DNA of 64,000 bases. Origin: Gluconacetobacter sacchari (GTDB lineage: Bacteria; Pseudomonadota; Alphaproteobacteria; Acetobacterales; Acetobacteraceae). The position numbers were made by a program, and so were the translations under genes. The first letter of the stretch is position 1. Each line of letters begins with the position of its first letter. The notes below the pieces were generated by a model. The model searched no databases, was not told the DNA's origin, and saw nothing but the letters and a program-made list of their open reading frames with translations. Below, in pieces: positions 46,424 to 53,996 of the stretch. The stretch covers positions 1 to 64,000 of the forward strand of contig NZ_JABEQJ010000027.1 of NCBI RefSeq assembly GCF_014174255.1, given 5' to 3'.

Positions 46424-47140
46424 ATGGCCATCAACGCCTATCCGGGGCCGCCATTCGGCCAAGCCGGGCTCACGGCATCCTTCGATGCGGGCCTGCGGCG
46501 CTATATGCTGTCGGTCTATAACTACATGGCGGCCGGGCTCGCGGTCACCGGCCTTGTCGCCTATTGCGCCGTGGCAACCGGCGTCTACCAGCGGCTCGCG
46601 GCCACGCCGGGGATCTGGCTGGTGATGCTGGCCCCCCTGGCGGCGGTGCTGTTCCTGAGCGTCCGCATCGAAAAGATGCGCCTGGGAACCGCGCAGGCGG
46701 TCTTCTGGGGCTTCGCCGCGATCATGGGCCTGTCGCTGGCGGGGATATTCCTGCTCTATACCGGCACCAGCATCGCGCGGGTCTTCTTCATCACCGCCGG
46801 AACCTTCGCGGCCATGAGCGTGTACGGCTACACGACGAAACGGGACCTGTCGGCCATCGGGTCGTTCCTGATGATGGGCCTGATCGGCCTGATCCTGGCG
46901 AGCGTCGTCAATCTGTTCCTGGCCTCAAGCCCGCTCCAGTTCGTGATCTCGGCGGCCGGCGTGCTGGTGTTCACCGGCCTGACGGCATTCGACACGCAGC
47001 GGATCAGACAGGTCTACACGACCGTCGGCGCGGCCGGGACCCTCGCGAAGGCGGCGCTGATGGGGGCGCTGACCCTGTATCTCGATTTCATCAACCTGTT
47101 CGTCATGCTGCTGAACCTCACCGGGTCCCGGCGCGCGTAA
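46424..47140 (+). CDS. BAX inhibitor-1 (YccA/YbhL)-family membrane protein
   Basis: 238 residues with seven hydrophobic segments: YNYMAAGLAVTGLVAYCAVA, WLVMLAPLAAVLFL, AVFWGFAAIMGLSLAGIFLL and so on, and the family hallmark GALTLYLDFINLFVMLLNL. In bacteria it is an inner-membrane protein, some members acting as pH-sensitive calcium leaks or interacting with FtsH; the role here is unknown. AGGAGGAGACC precedes ATG 46424. Same strand as mntH, 158 bases upstream, with a separate mntH operator between them. Confidence 0.9.
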   Translation: MAINAYPGPPFGQAGLTASFDAGLRRYMLSVYNYMAAGLAVTGLVAYCAVATGVYQRLAATPGIWLVMLAPLAAVLFLSVRIEKMRLGTAQAVFWGFAAIMGLSLAGIFLLYTGTSIARVFFITAGTFAAMSVYGYTTKRDLSAIGSFLMMGLIGLILASVVNLFLASSPLQFVISAAGVLVFTGLTAFDTQRIRQVYTTVGAAGTLAKAALMGALTLYLDFINLFVMLLNLTGSRRA

Positions 47141-47251
47141 CCGGCGGCACGGCTTTTCGACCCCCATAGGCGGGCCCCATAGGCGGGCCCGACAGGCGGC
47201 CGCGCCCCGCAACGCCGGCCAGGCTCCCGACGAAATGACCTGCCCTCATGA

Positions 47252-47271
47252 GATATAGCATATTGCATATC
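47252..47271. promoter_or_regulatory. MntR-like operator upstream of mntH
   Basis: GATATAGCATATTGCATATC is an imperfect palindrome ending 27 bases before the mntH start. It shares ATATAGCATAT with the site before the TonB receptor at 48730. The pattern resembles the enterobacterial MntR box (AACATAGC-N4-GCTATGTT), which represses mntH when manganese is plentiful. Confidence 0.6.
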
Positions 47272-47298
47272 GATCGGCAGGCGCTCTAGCATGCGTTC

Positions 47299-48672
47299 AT
47301 GCCGTCCGATCCGTCCATCGCCGCGTCGTCCGCCGTCCCGAAACGGAACGCCTGGCGCGTTGCCCGAACGACGGAGGCCGAAGCCGAAAGCCTGCCGGAG
47401 GTCTTCGCCAGCGTCCGCCTGCCGGGCGCCGGCGCGTCCTGGTTCCGGCGCTTCCTGGCCTTCGCGGGGCCGGGCTACATGGTCTCGGTCGGCTATATGG
47501 ACCCGGGCAACTGGGCGACCGACCTCCAGGGCGGCGCGCAGTTCGGCTACACTCTCCTTGCCGTCATCATGCTGTCGAACCTGATGGCGATCCTGCTCCA
47601 GGCACTGTCGGCACGGCTGGGCATCGCGACCGGTCGCGATCTTGCCCAGGCCTGCCGCGACCATTTTCCTCCGGTCGTCAACATCGTGCTATGGCTGGCC
47701 TGCGAACTGGCCATCATCGCCTGTGACCTGGCCGAGGTCATCGGTACAGCCGTGGCGCTTCAACTGCTCTTCGGCATTCCTCTGCTGGCGGGCACCGTGA
47801 TCTCGGTGCTCGATGCCTTCATCGTCCTGTTCCTGATGAACCGGGGCTTCCGCTACCTGGAGGCCTTCATCATCGGGCTTTTGAGCATCATCGCCGTCTG
47901 CTTCGCCGTTCAGGTCGTGGCGGCCGCCCCGCCGCTGGCGGGTATCTTGAAGGGTTTTCTCCCTTCGCCCGAGATCGTGACCAACAGCAGGATGCTGTAC
48001 ATTGCCATCGGCATCATCGGGGCGACGGTCATGCCTCACAACCTCTACCTGCACTCGTCGATCGTACAGACCCGCGCCTTCGAACGCACGTCGGCCGGAC
48101 GGCGCGAGGCGATCCGCTGGGCGACATGGGACAGCACCATCGCCCTGATGCTGGCCCTGTTCATCAACGCCGCCATTCTCATCGTGGCAGCGGCGGCCTT
48201 TCACACCACCGGGCATCAGGATGTGGCGGAGATCGAGGATGCCTATCGCCTGCTGTCCCCGATCCTGGGACTGGGCATCGCCTCCACATTATTTGCTGTG
48301 GCGCTCCTTGCCGCCGGCACCAACTCGACGATCACCGGAACGCTGGCCGGCCAGATCATCATGGAAGGCTTTTTGCGGCTTCGCATCCCACACTGGGCGC
48401 GACGTCTGCTGACCCGTGGTCTGGCAATCGTTCCGGTTGTCGTGGTGACCGCGATCTACGGCGGCAGTGGCGTCGGGCAATTGCTGCTGTTCAGTCAGGT
48501 GATCCTGTCGATGCAATTGCCTTTCGCCGTCATCCCGCTGGCCCTGTTCGTCTCCGACCGCCGGAAAATGGGCGAATTCGTCATTTCCCGGAAGCTTGCC
48601 GCTCTCTCATGGATCGTGGCGGCCGTCATTCTGGTTCTCAACTTCAAGCTGCTCTTCGACACGATTTTCTGA
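47299..48672 (+). CDS. mntH: Nramp-family Mn(II)/Fe(II) transporter
   Basis: 457 residues, 11 membrane helices. The metal site motif in helix 1 is [14 protein letters not shown] (Asp-Pro-Gly-Asn), and helix 6 has [15 protein letters not shown], with the Met-Pro-His metal-binding segment. It imports Mn2+ (and Fe2+) with protons across the inner membrane. A candidate MntR-type operator lies just upstream. The TonB receptor immediately downstream carries the same operator, suggesting outer- and inner-membrane steps of one manganese uptake route. Confidence 0.95.
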   Translation: MPSDPSIAASSAVPKRNAWRVARTTEAEAESLPEVFASVRLPGAGASWFRRFLAFAGPGYMVSVGYMDPGNWATDLQGGAQFGYTLLAVIMLSNLMAILLQALSARLGIATGRDLAQACRDHFPPVVNIVLWLACELAIIACDLAEVIGTAVALQLLFGIPLLAGTVISVLDAFIVLFLMNRGFRYLEAFIIGLLSIIAVCFAVQVVAAAPPLAGILKGFLPSPEIVTNSRMLYIAIGIIGATVMPHNLYLHSSIVQTRAFERTSAGRREAIRWATWDSTIALMLALFINAAILIVAAAAFHTTGHQDVAEIEDAYRLLSPILGLGIASTLFAVALLAAGTNSTITGTLAGQIIMEGFLRLRIPHWARRLLTRGLAIVPVVVVTAIYGGSGVGQLLLFSQVILSMQLPFAVIPLALFVSDRRKMGEFVISRKLAALSWIVAAVILVLNFKLLFDTIF

Positions 48673-48729
48673 GTTTAATCGCCCTCGGGGCACCCTTCGC
48701 AGGAGAAACGCACCGTTATGCACACCTTA

Positions 48730-48751
48730 AAATATAGCATATGCTATCTTT
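48730..48751. promoter_or_regulatory. MntR-like operator upstream of TonB receptor
   Basis: The core ATAGCATATGCTAT (48734-48747) is a perfect 14-base palindrome extended by AA and TT on the flanks, matching the MntR half-sites ATAGC/GCTAT at the same spacing. It lies 69-90 bases before the receptor start. Any start codon upstream of it (48718) would put the operator inside the coding region, which argues for the downstream start. Confidence 0.7.
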
Positions 48752-48819
48752 ATCAGCATAGTCGTTTCCGGAAGACTCATACGCGTCAGTGTCGTGTCTT
48801 CCGAACGAGGATGCGCAAC

Positions 48820-51054
48820 ATGCTCTGCACCTGCGTGGCCGTTGGGCTCGGGTGTTTCGGCGTGGATGGGGCACGCGCTGATGACGCCGCTCAACCACGG
48901 GATGCTGTGACCGACAGGCCTGTTGCGGCATTGGCGAACCGCGATTCCGGGCAGCAGCCCGACAGGAAAGCCGCGAAGACGGCTCGGAGCGAAGCCGCAG
49001 CAAGCGCCCCGGAGCACATCAATGTCATTGGACGGCTGAACCAGGAACGCGCGCGCATCTTCCCAGGTCTGGGCGCGGTCGATTACCGAATAGATCAGCA
49101 CCAGATCAACGTGACGCCTGGTGGCCAGAACGCGGCCTTCAACCAGATCCTCCTGCGCGTACCCGGTGTCGTGCTCGATAGCTACGGCGAGGTCCATGTG
49201 CGTGGCGAGCACGGGGGCCTGACCTACCGCGTCAACGGCGTGCTGCTGCCCGAAGGGCTGAACGGCTTCGGGCAGGAACTGGACACGCGCATCATCCAGT
49301 CGGTGGATCTGCTGACCGGCACCCTGCCGGCGCAGTTCGGCTTCCGCACGGCCGGGGTGGTCGACGTGACCACCAAGACCGGCGACAGCCTCAAGCACAA
49401 TCAGGTCTCGCTCTATGGCGGCAGCTACAACACGTTCGTGCCTTCTGTGCAGCTTGGCGGCCAGCATGGAAGGCTGGACTATTTCACCACCCTGTCGTTC
49501 ACCCGCAACAATATCGGCATTGAAAATCCAAGCAACACATTCCGGGCCATTCATGACGTAACCGAGCAGGAGAAAGCCTTCTCCTATCTCTCCTACCATA
49601 TCGACGATGTAAGCCGGGTGACGCTGCTGACCAGCGCCTCCTACGCTGATTTCGAGATCCCCAACTCGTTCAAGACGTTCGATGCGAACAGCCCGGACTA
49701 TACGACCATCTATGATGTGGCGGGGGTCAATCCGCACGACCCGTCAATGAACTGGGCGAAGCTGAATGACAGCCAGACGGAGCAGAATTACTACGCGGTG
49801 CTGTCCTATCAGCGCACAACGGACAAGCTGAATTTCCAGGCGTCCCCGTATTTCCGTTATGGCCGGATCGACTATTCGCCGGATCGCGATCGTGACCTGA
49901 TCTATCAGGGTGTTTCCGAGCATGAAGTCAACGACTTCACGACCGGCGGCATGCAGTTCGATCTGTCGTACGAGGTGGCGCCCCGCCATACCTTGCGGGC
50001 CGGCCTGCTGGGGCAGTACACGTCCGAGCGGCTGGATACCAACACGCTGGCCTTTCGCGTCGATGAGCAAGGAAACCAGAGTTCGAATGTGCCGGTGCGC
50101 CTGATCGACAATACGGGCAATTGGTCGGTCGAGGCGGGGGCCTATATCCAGGACGAATACAAGATCACCCATAACCTGACATTCAATTACGGCATCCGCT
50201 ACGACCGGTTCGCCTCTTCCTTCGACAACGAGGGACAGTTGAGCCCACGTGCGAACATGGTCTGGAAGCCGACACGCACCACAACGCTTCATATCGGCTA
50301 TTCGCGCTATTTCGCGCCGCCTTCACCCCAATACGTCTATCCGTCCACACTGGCCCGATTTGCAGGCACGACCAATGCCGCCGCCAACATGATCGACGAG
50401 GCGACGAAGGTCGAGAAATCCAACTACGTGGATGGGGGCATTCTCCAGCGCATCACGCCCGAATTTCAGATCACGCTCGATGCCTACGCCAAATGGGCGC
50501 ATGATCTCACCGATCTCGGCCAGTTCGGTCGTGCCGTGATCCTCGCCCCCTTCAGCTACAGGCGCGGAAAAGTCTATGGCGCCGAGTTCGGGAGTTCGTG
50601 GAAACATGGACCGTGGTCGGTGTTCGGCAACTTCTCGTTCGTCAAGACGGCGGCCCGCAACATCAATTCCGCCCAGTACCAGTTTGAGACGGATGAACTG
50701 GCCTATATCCAGACTCACGCCATCCAGCTTGATCATCAGGGCGAATATACGGCGACCGCGGGTGCGTCATGGACCAGCAGACACGATATGGCCTACGTGG
50801 ATTTCGTCTATGGTTATGGCCTGCGCCGCGGCTTTGCGAACCTTGAGAAAGAGCCGGAATACGATGTCTTCAACATCGGCTACCAGCATACCTTCACGAA
50901 AGTGCCTTTTGGACACGACATCAAGGTGCGGGCTGATGTCGTCAACCTGTTTGACAAGAGGTATCAGTTGAGGGACGGCAGCGGCGTCGGCATCTACCAG
51001 GCGCAGTACGGCCAGCGGCGCGGAACGTTCTTTGCTCTCGTCTCGGAATTCTGA
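48820..51054 (+). CDS. TonB-dependent receptor, probably manganese-regulated
   Basis: 744 residues. Signal peptide MLCTCVAVGLGCFGVDGARA, plug domain (NQILLRVPGVVLDSYGEVHV, YRVNGVLLPEGLNGFGQE, VDLLTGTLPAQFGFRTAGVV), and a beta-barrel ending with RRGTFFALVSEF. The start at ATG 48820 follows GAGG by 9 bases; ATG 48811 is possible. Base composition is lower in GC than upstream neighbours. It lies 147 bases after mntH with its own MntR-like site, so it may import a manganese complex, or heme/siderophore under the same signal. The outer-membrane partner of MntH is rarely identified. Confidence 0.88.
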   Translation: MLCTCVAVGLGCFGVDGARADDAAQPRDAVTDRPVAALANRDSGQQPDRKAAKTARSEAAASAPEHINVIGRLNQERARIFPGLGAVDYRIDQHQINVTPGGQNAAFNQILLRVPGVVLDSYGEVHVRGEHGGLTYRVNGVLLPEGLNGFGQELDTRIIQSVDLLTGTLPAQFGFRTAGVVDVTTKTGDSLKHNQVSLYGGSYNTFVPSVQLGGQHGRLDYFTTLSFTRNNIGIENPSNTFRAIHDVTEQEKAFSYLSYHIDDVSRVTLLTSASYADFEIPNSFKTFDANSPDYTTIYDVAGVNPHDPSMNWAKLNDSQTEQNYYAVLSYQRTTDKLNFQASPYFRYGRIDYSPDRDRDLIYQGVSEHEVNDFTTGGMQFDLSYEVAPRHTLRAGLLGQYTSERLDTNTLAFRVDEQGNQSSNVPVRLIDNTGNWSVEAGAYIQDEYKITHNLTFNYGIRYDRFASSFDNEGQLSPRANMVWKPTRTTTLHIGYSRYFAPPSPQYVYPSTLARFAGTTNAAANMIDEATKVEKSNYVDGGILQRITPEFQITLDAYAKWAHDLTDLGQFGRAVILAPFSYRRGKVYGAEFGSSWKHGPWSVFGNFSFVKTAARNINSAQYQFETDELAYIQTHAIQLDHQGEYTATAGASWTSRHDMAYVDFVYGYGLRRGFANLEKEPEYDVFNIGYQHTFTKVPFGHDIKVRADVVNLFDKRYQLRDGSGVGIYQAQYGQRRGTFFALVSEF

Positions 51055-51091
51055 GGCCCCCGCCGGGCACGAGAACATGGCGCGCCCGGCC

Positions 51092-52279
51092 CTATCGTTC
51101 CAGACATGCCAGCGTCAGGCCCGCAAGGCCAAGCCCCGCCCCGAGCAGGCAGACGCCGGTCCAGCCGCCATCGGCATAGGCCAGGGTCGCGGCGAAGGCG
51201 CCGAAGGCGCTGCCAAGCGAATAGAGAACCATATAGGCGCCGACCAGCCGCGTCCGCGCCTCCGACGACGTGGCAAGGATCAGGCTCTGGCTGGTGACGT
51301 GGATCGCCTGAATGGCGAAATCCAGCAACAGGACGCCGGCGATGAGAAACCAGAGCGAGCAGGGCAGGGCGGCTATCAGGCTCCACGCCACCAGGGCCAG
51401 AACGAAGCACAGGACGGTGGTCCGCCGCGCGTGTCCCCGATCGGCCCAGATTCCGGCCCGTCCGGCTCCCAGCGCGCCCGCCACGCCGGCCAGCCCGAAC
51501 AGCCCGATTTCGGTATGCGAAAGCGAGAACGGGGCCGCGCCGAGCGGCAGCACAAACGGCGTCCAGAGCACGTTGAACATCGCGAAGATCAGGAACGCCA
51601 GCACGCCCCGCCGCCGCAGGACGGGGTCGGTGCGGTACAGCGCGAGGGTCGAGAACACCAGGGCCGGATAGGAAAGCCGGATGGCATCGCGCCGTCCGGG
51701 CGGCAGGAGAGGGGCCAGCGTCAGGGCCATGATCGCGGTCAGGCTGGCGGACGCCAGATAGACGGCCCGCCAGCCGATCATGTCCGTCACCGCGCCGGCG
51801 ACGATCCGCGCGCACAGAATGCCGATGACCACCCCGCCAGTCACCTGCCCGACAACGCGCCCCCGCTCGGCGGGCCGCGCCCAGCCGGCCGCGCAGGCCA
51901 CGAGCGTCTGGACGATAACGGACGAAAGACCGACCAGGAAAAGACTGGCAAGCAGCCACAACCAGGCCGATGACAGCCCGGCGCCCACCAGCGCGCCGGC
52001 GGCGACGAGACCCTGAACCAGGACAAGCCGCCCGGGCGCGACCAGATCGCCCAGCGGCACGATCCCGATCAGGCCGAGCCCGTATCCGACCTGCGTTGCC
52101 GCGACGCAGGTGCCGGCAACGGCCGGCGCGACACCCAGGTCGCAGGCGATCTCGTCGAGCATGGGCGCGGCATAATAGACATTCGCGACGCTCAGCCCGC
52201 AGGCCGTCGCCAGCAGGAAAATGAGCGGCCCGGTCAGCGGACGCGGCCGGTTATGATCGGCGGAAGCAGGAGACGGCAT
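51092..52279 (-). CDS. MFS transporter (YnfM/arabinose-efflux type)
   Basis: 395 residues, 12 helices: FLLATACGLSVANVYYAAPM, then LDEIACDLGV opens it; GDLVAPGRLVLVQG is motif A and RGRVVGQVTGGVVIGIL is helix 5 motif C-like. The group exports drugs or sugars. The start at ATG 52279 is inferred by the conserved N-terminus. It is divergent from an HxlR regulator with two palindromic sites between them, so it is very likely the regulator's target. It ends 37 bases from the convergent TonB receptor stop. Confidence 0.88.
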   Translation of the reverse strand: MPSPASADHNRPRPLTGPLIFLLATACGLSVANVYYAAPMLDEIACDLGVAPAVAGTCVAATQVGYGLGLIGIVPLGDLVAPGRLVLVQGLVAAGALVGAGLSSAWLWLLASLFLVGLSSVIVQTLVACAAGWARPAERGRVVGQVTGGVVIGILCARIVAGAVTDMIGWRAVYLASASLTAIMALTLAPLLPPGRRDAIRLSYPALVFSTLALYRTDPVLRRRGVLAFLIFAMFNVLWTPFVLPLGAAPFSLSHTEIGLFGLAGVAGALGAGRAGIWADRGHARRTTVLCFVLALVAWSLIAALPCSLWFLIAGVLLLDFAIQAIHVTSQSLILATSSEARTRLVGAYMVLYSLGSAFGAFAATLAYADGGWTGVCLLGAGLGLAGLTLACLER

Positions 52280-52297
52280 CGTCCGTACCTCGTGTGT

Positions 52298-52350
52298 GGT
52301 TCGATAATAGAACCTATTGCACCCCAACCAGTCCAGTTCTATTTTAGAAC
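52298..52350. promoter_or_regulatory. Two related palindromes between MFS and HxlR genes
   Basis: Site 1, 52298-52314: GGTTC-GATAATA-GAACC. Site 2, 52336-52350: GTTCTA-TTT-TAGAAC. Both contain GTTC(T/G)A and TAGAAC half-sites, with centres 37 bases apart. They fill the 120-base divergent gap and are the likely HxlR operators, one near each promoter. Confidence 0.65.
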
Positions 52351-52399
52351 CAGACGGAAAGCCGGGAAAATAGAAGAAAATGGAAAGAGAGGATAAGCG

Positions 52400-52849
52400 A
52401 TGGTGAAGCGGGTCAGTCTCGGCGATGCGGCCTGCCCGGTGGCCCGGTCGCTGGATGGGATCGGCGACTGGTGGTCGCTGCTGATCGTGCGTGACGCGTT
52501 CGACGGCGTCAGCCGCTTCGGAGAATTCCAGAAAAGCCTTGGGATATCGAAAGGCATCCTCGCCAGCCGCCTGCACGGCCTCGTCGCCCTGGGCGTACTC
52601 GCCATGACGCCGGCAGCCGACGGCAGCGCCTGGCAGGACTACGTGCTGACGCCAAAGGGCGAGGCGCTGTTTCCGGTGATCGTGGCGCTCCGACAATGGG
52701 GCGAGGCATTCTGCTACAGACCGGGCGAGCCGCATTCGGCGCTGGTGGAGCGGAGCGGCGGCAAGCCTCTCGCGCCGCTGGTCGTCCGCTCGGCGGGCGG
52801 CAAGGCCCTGCGGGCGCGGGACACCGTCGTCCGAAAACTGTCATGCTGA
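52400..52849 (+). CDS. HxlR-family regulator, next to MFS gene
   Basis: 149 residues. HxlR core: CPVARSLDGIGDWWSLLIVR, DGVSRFGEFQKSLGISKGIL, LHGLVALGVLAMTP, YVLTPKGEALFPVIVALRQW. Cys12 (ACPVAR) is at the redox-sensing position of the family. A C-terminal extension of about 40 residues ends KLSC. It is divergent from the MFS exporter and flanked by matching palindromes. Its predicted role is to switch on export when an electrophile or toxic compound is sensed. Confidence 0.9.
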   Translation: MVKRVSLGDAACPVARSLDGIGDWWSLLIVRDAFDGVSRFGEFQKSLGISKGILASRLHGLVALGVLAMTPAADGSAWQDYVLTPKGEALFPVIVALRQWGEAFCYRPGEPHSALVERSGGKPLAPLVVRSAGGKALRARDTVVRKLSC

Positions 52850-53144
52850 AATCCGCCGGCGCGCGCGTCCAGGATGCAGGCATCGCCACGCGCATCCGCA
52901 AGACGCGCCACGACGCCCGTACCGTCCGGAAGAATCCGAATATATCCGATTATAATCGCAAGAGTCGGAGTGGCGGCTGATCGCCACCCCCCTACGGTCG
53001 CAAGGGGCCCGACGGCCCCCATGGCCGAACAGGCTCCAGGCCAACGGCCGATCGACCGGAGATCACCATGCCCGTCCCGACATTTCCCCCGCTCCCCATC
53101 CCCCGCGCGGCAGGCGCGAGATCGCTGGAACGGGCCCGGGGCGC

Positions 53145-53849
53145 ATGATCGCGGAACGCGTCGCCGCCCGGGACTGGCCGGAGATATCCGGCCGTCTGGA
53201 TGAAGACGGCTGGGCGACGATCCCCGGCCTGCTGAACAGGGCGGAATGCCGGTCCCTTGCGGCCCTGTACGCCGAGGAGGCAGGATTCCGCAGCCATGTC
53301 GTCATGGCGCGGCATGGTTTCGGACGTGGAGAATACCGATATTTCTCCTATCCCCTGCCCCCCATGGTCGCGGCCTTGCGCGAGGCCATCTATCCGCGTC
53401 TCGTCCCCACCGCGAACCGCTGGATGGACCGCATGGGGCTGCCGGCCCACTTCCCCCCGGATCACCGGACCTTCCTCGCCCGCTGTCACGCGGCGGGGCA
53501 GGCGCGCCCCACACCGCTGCTGCTGCGATACGGACCAGGCGACCATAACCGCCTGCATCAGGATCTGTACGGGCACCATGTCTTTCCGATCCAGCTCGCC
53601 ATCCTGCTGTCATGCCCCGAGACGGATTTCACGGGCGGCGAATTCGTCCTGACGGAACAGCGCCCCCGCATGCAGACCCGCGCCGAAATCGTGCCCCTCG
53701 GACAGGGCGACGGCGTGCTGTTCGCCGTCAGCCAGAGGCCAGGAACAGGCTCGCGCGGCAGCTGCCGCGTGACGATGCGCCACGGCGTCAGCCGCGTCCG
53801 GACCGGGCTCCGTCACACGCTGGGGCTCATCTTCCACGATGCCGCCTGA
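53145..53849 (+). CDS. 2-oxoglutarate/Fe(II)-dependent dioxygenase
   Basis: 234 residues. Double-stranded beta-helix with the metal triad His138-x-Asp140 (RLHQDLYGHH) and His213 (TMRHGVSRV); Arg219 or Arg223 would hold 2-oxoglutarate. The N-terminus (DEDGWATIPGLLNRAECRSL) is typical of 2OG-Fe(II) oxygenases; the subgroup often sits near alkylation-repair genes, but none is visible here. The reaction is hydroxylation or demethylation of an unknown substrate. The upstream 295 bases hold no supported gene, only the palindrome CGATTATAATCG at 52947-52958. Confidence 0.88.
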   Translation: MIAERVAARDWPEISGRLDEDGWATIPGLLNRAECRSLAALYAEEAGFRSHVVMARHGFGRGEYRYFSYPLPPMVAALREAIYPRLVPTANRWMDRMGLPAHFPPDHRTFLARCHAAGQARPTPLLLRYGPGDHNRLHQDLYGHHVFPIQLAILLSCPETDFTGGEFVLTEQRPRMQTRAEIVPLGQGDGVLFAVSQRPGTGSRGSCRVTMRHGVSRVRTGLRHTLGLIFHDAA

Positions 53850-53996
53850 CCTGCTCCACGCCGAAAAGCGGCACGCGTGCCGGTTATGACGGCGCCAGGC
53901 CCAGGCGCGGCTCGAAGGCGCATATGGCCGAGGACACGCCCGCGCGTCACGCGGGGAAGAAGAGATGACACAGCAGCCGCCGTGTTTTCTCCTCCC

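Noticed and set aside
52843-52980. Short frame after the HxlR gene (MLKSAGARVQDAG...)
   Set aside because: Overlaps the HxlR stop, no ribosome-binding site, no recognisable family.
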